From JAAUUJ01 sp964392245 (GTDB taxonomy: Bacteria > Cyanobacteriota > Cyanobacteriia > Thermostichales > Thermostichaceae), in assembly GCA_964392245.1 (NCBI GenBank), contig CAYMOX010000005.1, positions 57,213 to 121,212 of the forward strand: a stretch of 64,000 bases of DNA, given 5' to 3'. The notes beneath the pieces are model-generated. The model saw only the letters and a list, made by a program, of their open reading frames with translations. It made no database searches and was not told the DNA's origin. The translations under genes and the position numbers were made by a program. Of the stretch, positions 54,722-63,146 are shown in pieces. How positions within the stretch are numbered: the stretch's first letter is position 1; each line of letters starts with the position of its first letter.

Positions 54722-55453
54722 TTAGTCGTTCTGAACCTCAGCGGTGGCAGTGGTCTGTACAAAGTGATAGGGAGGCAGGGCCGTACTCCAGTCCAGCGTC
54801 CAGTCCGGGTGCTGCGCTTGCCAGAGGTAACTGCGGTGCTGGGCTTCCTGGTACTGATCAGCACTGAGCAGGAAATAGAGCCGACAACGCTCTTCTCCCT
54901 GGGGCAAGACTGACTGTCGGGGCCACTCCTGAGGCCAAAGGGACTCCAGGGCCACCAATTCTTTTTCCAGCAGCTCCTGGCGTTGTTGTTGCCGCAAATA
55001 TCCCTGCTTCTTGGCCTGCAAATAGGCGGTGCCACTGGTAAGCACTGGTGCCACCGAAGGATCGGGCGGGGTTTTCACCGTCGCCTTCAGGAGATATTCG
55101 GCACGTCCGCCAATCTGCTGTAGGGCCTGTTGATAATGATGTTGATGAGCCTGCAGATGAGCCTGCAGTTTTTCACGGGAGACAAAGCAGGTGCCAAAGC
55201 GCAGGGGCAAAACCTGAAGATAAGAAAACAACTGGCAGATCACCTGATCATGCCGCAGGGCAGAACGCAGAAGCGTTTCATCCGAGGACTGGAGCAGATC
55301 AATATCTGCCAACGGTTCCACCGCCGCCGCAATCGGGCTCTCCTTTTCCACAAGAACCTGGATCGAGTCCACCATTCCAGCAATCTGCTCTAACTGGTGT
55401 CGTTGCTCCTGAGAGGGCACGGGGAAAAAAGCATAGGTGTAGAGCACACTCAT
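54722..55453 (-). CDS. Gas-vesicle-family protein GvpF/GvpL
   Basis: 243 residues matching GvpL/GvpF (YTYAFFPVPS start, LRSALRHDQVICQLF, VLPLRFGTCFVSREKLQAHL, GGRAEYLLKAT and the C-terminal PPYHFV). Known members bind the gas-vesicle shell protein GvpA and aid assembly. No gvpA, gvpC, gvpN or other gvp gene is within 64 kb, so this is isolated. Ends 7 bases from the photolyase-family stop, convergent. Confidence 0.88.
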   Translation of the reverse strand: MSVLYTYAFFPVPSQEQRHQLEQIAGMVDSIQVLVEKESPIAAAVEPLADIDLLQSSDETLLRSALRHDQVICQLFSYLQVLPLRFGTCFVSREKLQAHLQAHQHHYQQALQQIGGRAEYLLKATVKTPPDPSVAPVLTSGTAYLQAKKQGYLRQQQRQELLEKELVALESLWPQEWPRQSVLPQGEERCRLYFLLSADQYQEAQHRSYLWQAQHPDWTLDWSTALPPYHFVQTTATAEVQND

Positions 55454-55708
55454 TGGTCTTCCTCAAGCAGGCAGTACAGGGGACTCAGGCCAGGACACTC
55501 AACGGCTGGTTATCTCAGATCAAAGGGGCTGGCTGGTCCTGAGCTATGCTCTCCAGCGGGTTCAGGCATCCCAAGTGTCCCCCTGAGTCTAGAGGATCCG
55601 ATCAACTCCTCCGGGGATCCCCTTGATCCAGGCACCCAAATGCAAGAAAAATTCAAATTGTGTAGCAGTCGCGAATATGCGACGCTTTATCCATCACTGC
55701 TGTTCACT

Positions 55709-56293
55709 ATGACCGCCTCTATTACGCCTGAGCAAGCCGAAATTCTCCGTCTGCGGGATTTGTTGCCTGCGTCCCTGCGCCCGTTGATCACCATCCAGGC
55801 CGCCTCTGCCCAGGAGCACCTCATCAGTCTCCGCCGCACCGGACTCTGGCAATCCCAAGGACTGATTCTGCTTCAATTCCGTCCCTGGCTCAGCCTGCCT
55901 CAAACCCAACGGGATCTGCTGTTTTTACGGGAAGTGGGCTGGTTTGACTGCCGGAACTGGCTCCAGCCTGGCCTCTATCAAGGTCTTGCCCTAATGGGGG
56001 GAATCTCGTTTCTGGGGGAATTGCTTGCCCAAAATCCTGTTTCTGTGGTGCTGGCGGGAGGAGTCACCGGACTGGCACTGCGGCAAATCTGGCAGGATCA
56101 GCAGGGGGAGGCAGCTCACTTTAATGCGGATGACTTTGCCTTGAAACGGGCCCAGTTTCGTGGCTATGAACGGCGCGAAGCAGCTCGTCACCTGTTGGCA
56201 GGGATGGAATCGGCTCAGCGGATCGACCGCACGGATGCCCTCACCGTCATGCGGTTGCAGCGCTTACAGGCGATTGCCCAGCAGAAAGGCTAG
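55709..56293 (+). CDS. DUF3318 protein
   Basis: 194 residues from ATG 55709; the frame opens further 5' in sequence antisense to gvpF/L. Recognised by EILRLRDLLPASLRPLITI, QTQRDLLFLREVGWF, a hydrophobic stretch (VSVVLAGGVTGLALRQIW), and ADDFALKRAQFRGYERREAARHLLAGME. Conserved across cyanobacteria, function unknown. Convergent with the DUF2973/DUF2605 pair. Confidence 0.82.
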   Translation: MTASITPEQAEILRLRDLLPASLRPLITIQAASAQEHLISLRRTGLWQSQGLILLQFRPWLSLPQTQRDLLFLREVGWFDCRNWLQPGLYQGLALMGGISFLGELLAQNPVSVVLAGGVTGLALRQIWQDQQGEAAHFNADDFALKRAQFRGYERREAARHLLAGMESAQRIDRTDALTVMRLQRLQAIAQQKG

Positions 56294-56306
56294 GCTAACA
56301 GGGCTG

Positions 56307-56576
56307 CTAATCCAGTTTCTCGTCGGGTGACTCGTAAAACAGCTCATCCAGGCGGTTGCGGGCCTCTTCCAAATTGGTGGAGCGGATCACCAGCAGAGGC
56401 TCATCCGTGACATTGCCATCTTCGTCCATCAGCTCCGGATGGGGGGGACGCCGCTGTTGACGCCGTTTGGGCTGCCGTTGCTCAGCGCCGATGGTCATGA
56501 CATCCCTGAGAAGATTGCGGATGACAAAAAAGGCAACCACCAGAAAAGCAATGATGTAAAGGATCTCGAGTAACAT
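56307..56576 (-). CDS. DUF2973 membrane-anchored protein
   Basis: 89 residues: N-terminal transmembrane helix (LEILYIIAFLVVAFFVIRNLL), a basic Gln/Arg/Pro segment, and an acidic conserved end (LDELFYESPDEK). It begins two bases after the DUF2605 gene, a cyanobacterial pairing I recognise. Function unknown. Confidence 0.8.
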   Translation of the reverse strand: MLLEILYIIAFLVVAFFVIRNLLRDVMTIGAEQRQPKRRQQRRPPHPELMDEDGNVTDEPLLVIRSTNLEEARNRLDELFYESPDEKLD

Positions 56577-56578
56577 TC

Positions 56579-56887
56579 CTACTCCGCAGGATAACGATGC
56601 TGACGATATTTGAGCCCAAGATCAGCACAGGCCATAAGCAGGCGATGCCATTTTGCCATTAGCTTGGGGTCAATGCCAACCTCGCTCCCAGACAGACGGT
56701 AGAGGCTTTCAGCCGCTTGCAACTCCGCTTGTGCTTCCCGCACCTGGTCCAAAAGTTTAGTCTGATCCTCTAGGGAAATCACTTCTAAAGGGCCTTTTTC
56801 CAGGAGCTCTTGGGATCGCCCAAACCAGTAATGGTAGTCTTCCAGCAACGGATCAAGAACTTGCTTCAGGAGTTCTGAGTTATTCAT
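56579..56887 (-). CDS. DUF2605 protein
   Basis: 102 residues, helical and soluble: ELLKQVLDPLLEDYHYWFGRSQELLE near the start and AKWHRLLMACADLGLKYRQ near the end. Occurs beside DUF2973 in cyanobacteria; function unknown. First gene of the pair. Confidence 0.8.
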   Translation of the reverse strand: MNNSELLKQVLDPLLEDYHYWFGRSQELLEKGPLEVISLEDQTKLLDQVREAQAELQAAESLYRLSGSEVGIDPKLMAKWHRLLMACADLGLKYRQHRYPAE

Positions 56888-57078
56888 AGACCTTACCTAG
56901 GGTTGTCGGCACTGCTGCGGCTCTCAATCATGATGGCGCTGGATCCACTCTTTTCCTGGATCGGAGGAACGGGCTACCCCAGCGATTCAGGCGGCAGTCA
57001 CATCACTAAAGTTAACAAGTGTTAACTATTCTTATCTTAGGATCATTTCATCGGGGGTGCAGAGCAGAAGTGTCTCCC

Positions 57079-57435
57079 CTAGTCTTCTGAGTCCCCCTTG
57101 AAGACCGACTGGATCAGGGCACTGACCAGCGAAAGCACGATGGCTCCCACAAAAGCCCAGCCAAACCCATCAATGGTAATCGCATCTCCCGCCAGAAAGG
57201 CAGCCAGGGAAAGACAAATGGCATTGACCACCAGCAGAAAAAGCCCCAGGGTCAGAAAACTAATTGGCAACGTGATCAACTGTAAGAATGGCTTGACCAG
57301 GGTGTTGACCAGACCAATGGTGATGGCGGCAATCAAAGCTCCTCCAAACCCAGACAGAGTAATGCCAGGGAGCAGCCAGTCGGTCACAATCACACTCAAG
57401 GCCATTAACAGCCACTGGGCCAGTAAGTTTGTCAT
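57079..57435 (-). CDS. Phage-holin-superfamily-IV small membrane protein
   Basis: 118 residues with four hydrophobic helices and the signature GFGGALIAAITIGLVNTLVKPFLQLITLPI. Members are widespread in bacterial chromosomes and are not evidence of a prophage; no other phage gene is near. Function unknown. It lies 45 bases upstream of a plus-strand-convergent position after the hybrid kinase stop, same strand. Confidence 0.88.
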   Translation of the reverse strand: MTNLLAQWLLMALSVIVTDWLLPGITLSGFGGALIAAITIGLVNTLVKPFLQLITLPISFLTLGLFLLVVNAICLSLAAFLAGDAITIDGFGWAFVGAIVLSLVSALIQSVFKGDSED

Positions 57436-57480
57436 GGCAAAACCCCAAGCTCTTCAGGCCCATGATAACCAAGTTCAGCC

Positions 57481-60400
57481 TCAGGATTGGGGATCGCGAG
57501 CTGCCAGGGATTGGGCCAGCACTTTCACCTGGGTGAGTGCTTGCTCTAACTTATTCACGAGAGGAGCGCTGGATTCAAGGGCATGCTGGCGAGCCTGTTG
57601 TTCCAGCTGAGCCGCAATCACATGGATTCGACGGGCTCCCACGTAACCACTGGAGCCTTTCAGCTGATGCGCCTGTCGCTCCAGCAGATCGTAATCCTGA
57701 GTGGAAACCGCCTCAGCAATGGTTTGCAGTTGCGATTGGGCATTCTCGAGAAAGGTCTCCAGGATCTCCTGCTCAAACTCCTGATCATCTCCAGAAATCT
57801 GGTGCAGAAAGTCCACATCCAGATCGGGGGGCAGGGATTCTGCCGCAGCACCAGCAGCCGGAGCACCGGTATCCAGCCATTTTTGCAAGACGCTTTGCAT
57901 CTCATCCTTCTGCACGGGTTTGCCGAGGAAATCATCCATGCCAGCCGCCAGACAGGTTTCTCGATCCTCCTGCAAGGCATTGGCGGTCATGGCCACGATG
58001 ATCAGGTGCTGCCCTGGGGCCTCCTGCTGTCGGATCCGGCGGGTGGTTTCGTACCCATCCAGAAGGGGCATCTGACAGTCCATCAGGACCAAATCATAGG
58101 TGGCATGCTTCAGGGCCTCCAGGACCTCGGTTCCATCACCCACCACATCAGCGTCATAGCCCAGGCGCTGAATCAGTTTCAGAGCGACCTTCTGGTTGAC
58201 CAGATTGTCTTCTGCAATGAGGAGGCGCACCTGCCGCTGATGATGAGAATCCTTGGACTCTTTGACCTCTGTCCGCCCCCCCGGGAATGAGGTTTCCAAT
58301 TCTGGACGGATCACCTGCAGCAGGATCTGCCAGAGGCGCTCAAACTTCACTGGTTTAGGCAAATAGTCTGCAATAAAACTGGAGGTCATCAATTGTTTAC
58401 TCTGCCCTTGACGGGCCAGGGGAACCATCGCGATCAGCGGCGGGGCTGCCATCGGCAAAGATTGGATCTGCTGAATGAACGATTGCGTGAGCATATCCAG
58501 ATCCACCAGCACCCCATCAAAAGACTGGGAGAGCAACAATTGCACGGCCTGTTGGGGCGTGTCGATAGCAATGATCTGCATCTGCCAGGCGGCAGCATAG
58601 TCAGCAATCACCTGCTGGTTCAAGACCGAATCATCCACCACCAACAGCCGCCGTTCCTTCAGATGGGAAGGATCCACCTGGGGAGGCTGTGAAGACTCCG
58701 AGCGCAATAGGGGGATCTCAACCCAGAAGGTCGACCCCTGGCCGGGCCGACTGCTCACCCCAATGTCCCCTCCCATCAGTTCCACCAGGCGCTTGCAGAT
58801 GGCCAGACCCAGCCCTGTGCCGCCGTACTGGCGAGTGGTGGAAACATCGGCCTGCACGAAGGCTTGAAACAATAGGGCCTGGTTTTCGGGAGTAATGCCG
58901 ATGCCGGTGTCCTGAACCTTCACATGCAGGGTTACCAGATCCTGGGCCGATTGCACCATGGCAATATCCAGCAGGATCAGACCTTTGCTAGTGAATTTGA
59001 TGGCATTGCCCAGGAGGTTGGTCAGGATCTGGCCGATGCGAGTGGGATCCCCCTCCAGAGGTTCCGGAATGTCGGCATGGATCCAGCTGATCAGATCCAG
59101 CCCTTTGGTTTGTGCCTGCGGGGCCAGCAGATCGGTCACAGCATCCGCAACATCCCGCACACTGAAGGCAATGGATTCTAACTTCAGGGCTTCTGCTTCC
59201 AGTTTCGAAAAGTCCAGAATTTCATTGATGATATTGATCAGATGGGTGCTGCTGGCTTGAATCGTCTCGGCAAAATCTCGCTGCTCTGGGGTCAAAGGGG
59301 TGTCCAACAACAACCCCACCATCCCCACCACGGCATTCATGGGCGTCCGGATCTCATGGCTCATGCTGGCCAGAAAAGCACTCTTCATGCGCGTGGCAGA
59401 TTCCGCCAGACGGCGTGCCTTTTCCAGGGCTTCATTCTGTTCCGCCAATTCCTGACGGCGGCGGATCTCAGTGCGCAGCAGTTTCATCTGCATCCGTTTC
59501 TGCTTGGTAATGTTTTCCAGGACTAGGAGATAGCCCAGGACATCCGTGGATCCAATCGCCAGCAGGGGTTCAATTTTGAGGAGGAACCAGCGATCCTGAT
59601 GTTGGAGTTCATAGGTGGGCAGACGCTGGGTGGCAAACCCCAGACTCTGTTTGGGATCCTGTAATTGCTTACAGGCAGTTTTCAAGGCCTGTTGATGTTC
59701 CTGCCACTGTTCCTGAGATAGCCAGACCGGGACGAGCCGCGCCCCCAGAGAATCTCCGACCCTCACCCCCATCCAGCGGGCCGCCGTAGGATTACAGAAA
59801 AACACCAGATCCTCTTGATGGGCAGCCACCAGGCCCAGATATAAGCTGCGGGCAATCATGGACTGGACACCCAGGGCCTTATCCAGAACAGTCAGTTTCT
59901 TCAGGGTGTCATCAGGTTCGGGATGGGGAAGAAAGGCCTGCGGAACCAGGGAGAGACGGTGGGATTCCCAAAGTTGCTGGATGCGTTGCTCCACCTGCCG
60001 ATACCGCTGCCGTAAATCCAGAAACGACACCACCCCGCTGGAGAGCGTTAACATCCCAATCGGCCAAACCACCGGCAGCACCAGGGAAGTGCTATAGGTT
60101 GTGGCCAGGGATAGCAGTAACCACCCTATGCCCCCTGCCAAACTCACTTTCCACCGCCGGTTGTTTCCACAAGAGAGCAGCAGCCATGCCCATCCCGGCC
60201 CCAGGGCTAACAGGATGACAACGGTTAAGGGTATCTTGAAGGTTCCCAGATCCGTTGGGGCTTCAGCATTGAAATCAATAGCCTCCTCCTGCGCGACCCG
60301 GCTTGCTGACTGGACAGCTTGATGGGTAGGAGACTGCTGGAGGAAAGGATCGAGAAACAGGGAGGAATTGGCAACAACAGGCGCAGCTCCAGATCCGAGG

Positions 60401-60495
60401 CCAAAGAGAACTGTCCCGAACAATGCTGATACCAGCTGGACACGCCTCTGTGGATACAGGATTTTGAGACCTCTGGTAAGCTTGCTTGTGTCCAT
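57481..60495 (-). CDS. Hybrid sensor kinase: PAS-HisKA-HATPase-REC-REC-Hpt
   Basis: 1004 residues from ATG 60495 (a TTG opens the frame at 60507). Signal or anchor helix, then two or three more membrane helices to about residue 170; PAS-like domain (about 220-340); HisKA with MSHEIRTPMNAVVG; HATPase with N-box LGNAIKF, G1 DTGIGI, G2 GGTGLGL. REC1 (LLVVDDSVLNQ, VLVDLDML, LPKPV) and REC2 (LLIAEDNLVNQ, LVLMDCQMP, GKPV) follow, then Hpt (AHQLKGSSG). All phosphotransfer residues are intact: a full BarA/ArcB-type phosphorelay in one chain. Divergent from the GGDEF-EAL gene. Confidence 0.94.
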   Translation of the reverse strand: MDTSKLTRGLKILYPQRRVQLVSALFGTVLFGLGSGAAPVVANSSLFLDPFLQQSPTHQAVQSASRVAQEEAIDFNAEAPTDLGTFKIPLTVVILLALGPGWAWLLLSCGNNRRWKVSLAGGIGWLLLSLATTYSTSLVLPVVWPIGMLTLSSGVVSFLDLRQRYRQVEQRIQQLWESHRLSLVPQAFLPHPEPDDTLKKLTVLDKALGVQSMIARSLYLGLVAAHQEDLVFFCNPTAARWMGVRVGDSLGARLVPVWLSQEQWQEHQQALKTACKQLQDPKQSLGFATQRLPTYELQHQDRWFLLKIEPLLAIGSTDVLGYLLVLENITKQKRMQMKLLRTEIRRRQELAEQNEALEKARRLAESATRMKSAFLASMSHEIRTPMNAVVGMVGLLLDTPLTPEQRDFAETIQASSTHLINIINEILDFSKLEAEALKLESIAFSVRDVADAVTDLLAPQAQTKGLDLISWIHADIPEPLEGDPTRIGQILTNLLGNAIKFTSKGLILLDIAMVQSAQDLVTLHVKVQDTGIGITPENQALLFQAFVQADVSTTRQYGGTGLGLAICKRLVELMGGDIGVSSRPGQGSTFWVEIPLLRSESSQPPQVDPSHLKERRLLVVDDSVLNQQVIADYAAAWQMQIIAIDTPQQAVQLLLSQSFDGVLVDLDMLTQSFIQQIQSLPMAAPPLIAMVPLARQGQSKQLMTSSFIADYLPKPVKFERLWQILLQVIRPELETSFPGGRTEVKESKDSHHQRQVRLLIAEDNLVNQKVALKLIQRLGYDADVVGDGTEVLEALKHATYDLVLMDCQMPLLDGYETTRRIRQQEAPGQHLIIVAMTANALQEDRETCLAAGMDDFLGKPVQKDEMQSVLQKWLDTGAPAAGAAAESLPPDLDVDFLHQISGDDQEFEQEILETFLENAQSQLQTIAEAVSTQDYDLLERQAHQLKGSSGYVGARRIHVIAAQLEQQARQHALESSAPLVNKLEQALTQVKVLAQSLAARDPQS

Positions 60496-60603
60496 AGGGT
60501 GGGTCAACCCAATACCTGCTGTGCAGGATGCTATGTTGCCACTTTATCACTCTCCCCTGGGCTCCTTTTCCGTAGCTGTCCGTATCGACTTGCCGGTGTA
60601 GCG

Positions 60604-62286
60604 ATGGTTGCCGATCCCTGGTCACTCTCTCCATTTCACCTCCCTGGGGTTCTCTGGGCCGTGGATTCGTCCCTTTGTTTGATTCAGGTCACCGGTCGAG
60701 ATGCGGGTCCTTTCGGTCTGGATCCCCAGCAATCTTTGGGGCAGACCCTGCAGCAGCTGTTTCCCCCACCGACGGCAGAGATCCACACCAAGTACCACCT
60801 GCAAACCCTGCTTGGGATCCCGACTGCCTACGAAGTTCACTGGCAGCAGCAGCACTACTGGTGTTCTCTCCAGCCTTTGCCCGCCGCCTCGGGAGTGATC
60901 GGTATGGCCCTGAACCTCAGCCCACCCCAACCTCAGGGCCTGCATCCCGAACAGACTCAATATCTGGATCCCCTCACCCGTCTTCCCAACCGCCTCTGGT
61001 TCACCTCGCATCTCTCCCAGCGTCTGGATCAGGCAGAAGCAGACGACAAACTGGCGTTACTTTCCCTCAATTTGGATGCCTTTAAAACCATCAATGAGTC
61101 TTTTGGGCATTCCACAGGCGACATCCTGCTGCAGGTGATTGCCCAGCGGCTGGCCCAGATCCTCGAGGGGGGAAATGCCGTGGCCCGCATGGGAGGGGAT
61201 GAGTTTATGGTGGTCATGCTCGATCTCACCTATCAGGAAGAGGCCATCGCTCTGGCCCAACAACTGCTCTCCAGTGTGGCGGAGGCCATTGAGATCGAAG
61301 GACATGAGATTTATATCACCGCCTGCATTGGCATCAGTCTCTTCCCCCGCGACGGACGGGATGCGGATCGGTTGATCAAACATGCAGACGCGGCCATGTC
61401 AGAGGCGAAGCGACGGTCGCGCAACAGCTACCAGCTGTATTCGGGCAATATCACTATGGCCGCCTATAATCGGTTGCTGCTGGAGGGACAGATCCGGCGC
61501 GCTCTGATCGGGGATGAGTTTGAAGTGTACTACCAGCCTCAAATCGAAAGCCGCAGTGGTCGCATCATAGGCTCTGAGGCTCTGTTGCGCTGGCAACGGG
61601 GAGACCAGGACTGGATTTCACCCACCCAGTTTATTCCCGTGGCCGAAGATATGGGTCTGCTGCAGACTCTGGGGGAATGGGTGTTGCAAACCGCCTGCAC
61701 CCAGGTGAGAAGCTGGCATCAAGCGGGCTGGATCGATCTGACAGTCTCCGTCAATCTTTCCATGAGTCAGTTTCAACGTCCCGATCTGGTGGAGGTGATC
61801 GGACAGATCCTGATGCAATCTCAACTACCCCCCCGCTGCCTGGTCCTGGAAATTACCGAATCGATGGCGGCCCAGGATGTGGGGAGTACAGTTGCCATGC
61901 TCAATCGCCTGCATCGCATGGGGGTAAAGCTCGCCATTGATGATTTTGGCACAGGTTACTCCTCCATCAGTTATCTGAAGCGTTTTCCTCTGGATAAGCT
62001 CAAGATTGATCAGTCCTTTATTCGGGATCTGGCGCATGTGGATCCGGCCTGTCTAGATAGCTGTCACGATGTGGCCCTGGTGGAGGCAATTATTCACCTG
62101 GCCCATTGCTTACACCTCAAGGCGGTGGCCGAGGGCGTGGAGACCCAACACCAGCTGGAGATTTTGCAGCAGCTGGACTGTGATGAGGTGCAGGGTTATT
62201 TTGTGGCTCCCCCCGTTCTGGCGAACGAGTTCTTCAGTTTGTTGTCAGGGGAAGACCAGGGTTCACGGTCCTGGCGATCCTCCTAG
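60604..62286 (+). CDS. PAS-GGDEF-EAL protein, cyclic-di-GMP turnover
   Basis: 560 residues from ATG 60604; the frame is open to 60499 but that part is antisense to the kinase start. N-terminal PAS-like domain, then GGDEF with an intact motif (ARMGGDEFMVVM, near residue 197) and EAL with intact EALLRW (E325) and DDFGTGYSS. Both synthesis and breakdown of cyclic-di-GMP are thus possible. The kinase and this gene start 108 bases apart, divergent, sharing a promoter spacer. Confidence 0.93.
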   Translation: MVADPWSLSPFHLPGVLWAVDSSLCLIQVTGRDAGPFGLDPQQSLGQTLQQLFPPPTAEIHTKYHLQTLLGIPTAYEVHWQQQHYWCSLQPLPAASGVIGMALNLSPPQPQGLHPEQTQYLDPLTRLPNRLWFTSHLSQRLDQAEADDKLALLSLNLDAFKTINESFGHSTGDILLQVIAQRLAQILEGGNAVARMGGDEFMVVMLDLTYQEEAIALAQQLLSSVAEAIEIEGHEIYITACIGISLFPRDGRDADRLIKHADAAMSEAKRRSRNSYQLYSGNITMAAYNRLLLEGQIRRALIGDEFEVYYQPQIESRSGRIIGSEALLRWQRGDQDWISPTQFIPVAEDMGLLQTLGEWVLQTACTQVRSWHQAGWIDLTVSVNLSMSQFQRPDLVEVIGQILMQSQLPPRCLVLEITESMAAQDVGSTVAMLNRLHRMGVKLAIDDFGTGYSSISYLKRFPLDKLKIDQSFIRDLAHVDPACLDSCHDVALVEAIIHLAHCLHLKAVAEGVETQHQLEILQQLDCDEVQGYFVAPPVLANEFFSLLSGEDQGSRSWRSS

Positions 62287-62342
62287 CAACAAGGGGTGTC
62301 CTCGTCGAAAGGAGCATGGGCTGATCGGACAAAGATTGCAAC

Positions 62343-62428
62343 GGAGAGGGTGGGATTCGAACCCACGGTGAAGTTGCCCCCACACAGCATTTCCAGTGCT
62401 GCGCCTTAGACCACTCGGCCACCTCTCC
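62343..62428 (-). tRNA. tRNA-Ser (GGA)
   Basis: 86 bases on the minus strand. Acceptor stem GGAGAGG/CCTCTCC, D-arm GCCGAGTGGTCTAAGGC, anticodon stem CAGCA/TGCTG with loop CTGGAAA (anticodon GGA), a long variable arm typical of class II tRNAs, and T-arm GGGTTCGAATCCC. CCA is not encoded. Confidence 0.96.
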
Positions 62429-62563
62429 AATTGGATGAGATGCTGGGATCAGGGGAGGTCTTGGGAGAGTGACCTGGCCACCTGAAAAATCAGCTTTGCT
62501 ATCTTAGCAGAACTTTGCCGGGCATGAGACAAGAATCTTATCCAGGGGGAGGGAGGGCAAACC

Positions 62564-62962
62564 TCAGTTCACCACCGTGCCAATGGCCTCTCCACTCACG
62601 GCTCGGTAGATATTGCCTGGGGTTGTCAGGTCAAACACCACAATCGGGATCGTATTTTCTTTGCAGAGNNNNNNNNNNNNNNNNNNNNNNNNNNNNNNNN
62701 NNNNNNNNNNNNNNNNNNNNNNNNNNNNNNNNNNNNNNNNNNNNNNNNNNNNNNNNNNNNNNNNNNNNCCCCGAGAGGTGGCCTCCTTCAGCCCGCGAAA
62801 AATATTGCCGCCCCCCACCACAATCGCAACTTCTACACCCGCTTTGACCACGGAAGCGACTTCATTGGCAATGGACTGCAGGACCTCAGCATGAATGCCG
62901 TACTCCTGGTCGCCCATCAGGGCCTCACCACTCAGTTTGAGTAAAATGCGTTGATACTTCAT
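62564..62962 (-). CDS. pyrH: UMP kinase (interrupted by an assembly gap)
   Basis: Phosphorylates UMP to UDP; hexameric amino-acid-kinase fold. The N-terminal 64 residues (YQRILLKLSGEALMGDQEYG, VVGGGNIFRG) and the C-terminal 34 (IPIVVFDLTTPGNIYRAVSGE) are clear. 100 N fall between; a normal 240-residue enzyme would need about 430 bases there, so the gap size is nominal. Divergent from the TIR-TPR gene. Confidence 0.93.
   Translation of the reverse strand: MKYQRILLKLSGEALMGDQEYGIHAEVLQSIANEVASVVKAGVEVAIVVGGGNIFRGLKEATSRXXXXXXXXXXXXXXXXXXXXXXXXXXXXXXXXXXLCKENTIPIVVFDLTTPGNIYRAVSGEAIGTVVN
62669..62768. other. Assembly gap of exactly 100 N
   Basis: A scaffold placeholder inside pyrH. From the missing middle of UMP kinase, the true length is probably near 430 bases. 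Confidence 0.99.
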
Positions 62963-63146
62963 CCCCCTGCCCACCACCGACAACTTCGGCGGCTGAAGTG
63001 ACACGCCTGCATTACCATAGCAGGTCTGGAGCCCTGCGGATGCAATCCGGTCAACTTCGTGGTGGCCGCAGCTGAGGAACCTGGGAAATATTTGCCCCCC
63101 CAGAATCCTGGTGGATAAGCTGGAGCAGCAATGCTGCACAAAATGC

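Noticed and set aside
57079..57435. Prophage remnant suggested by a holin-family protein
   Set aside because: This superfamily is common in non-phage chromosomal contexts and no phage gene lies nearby.
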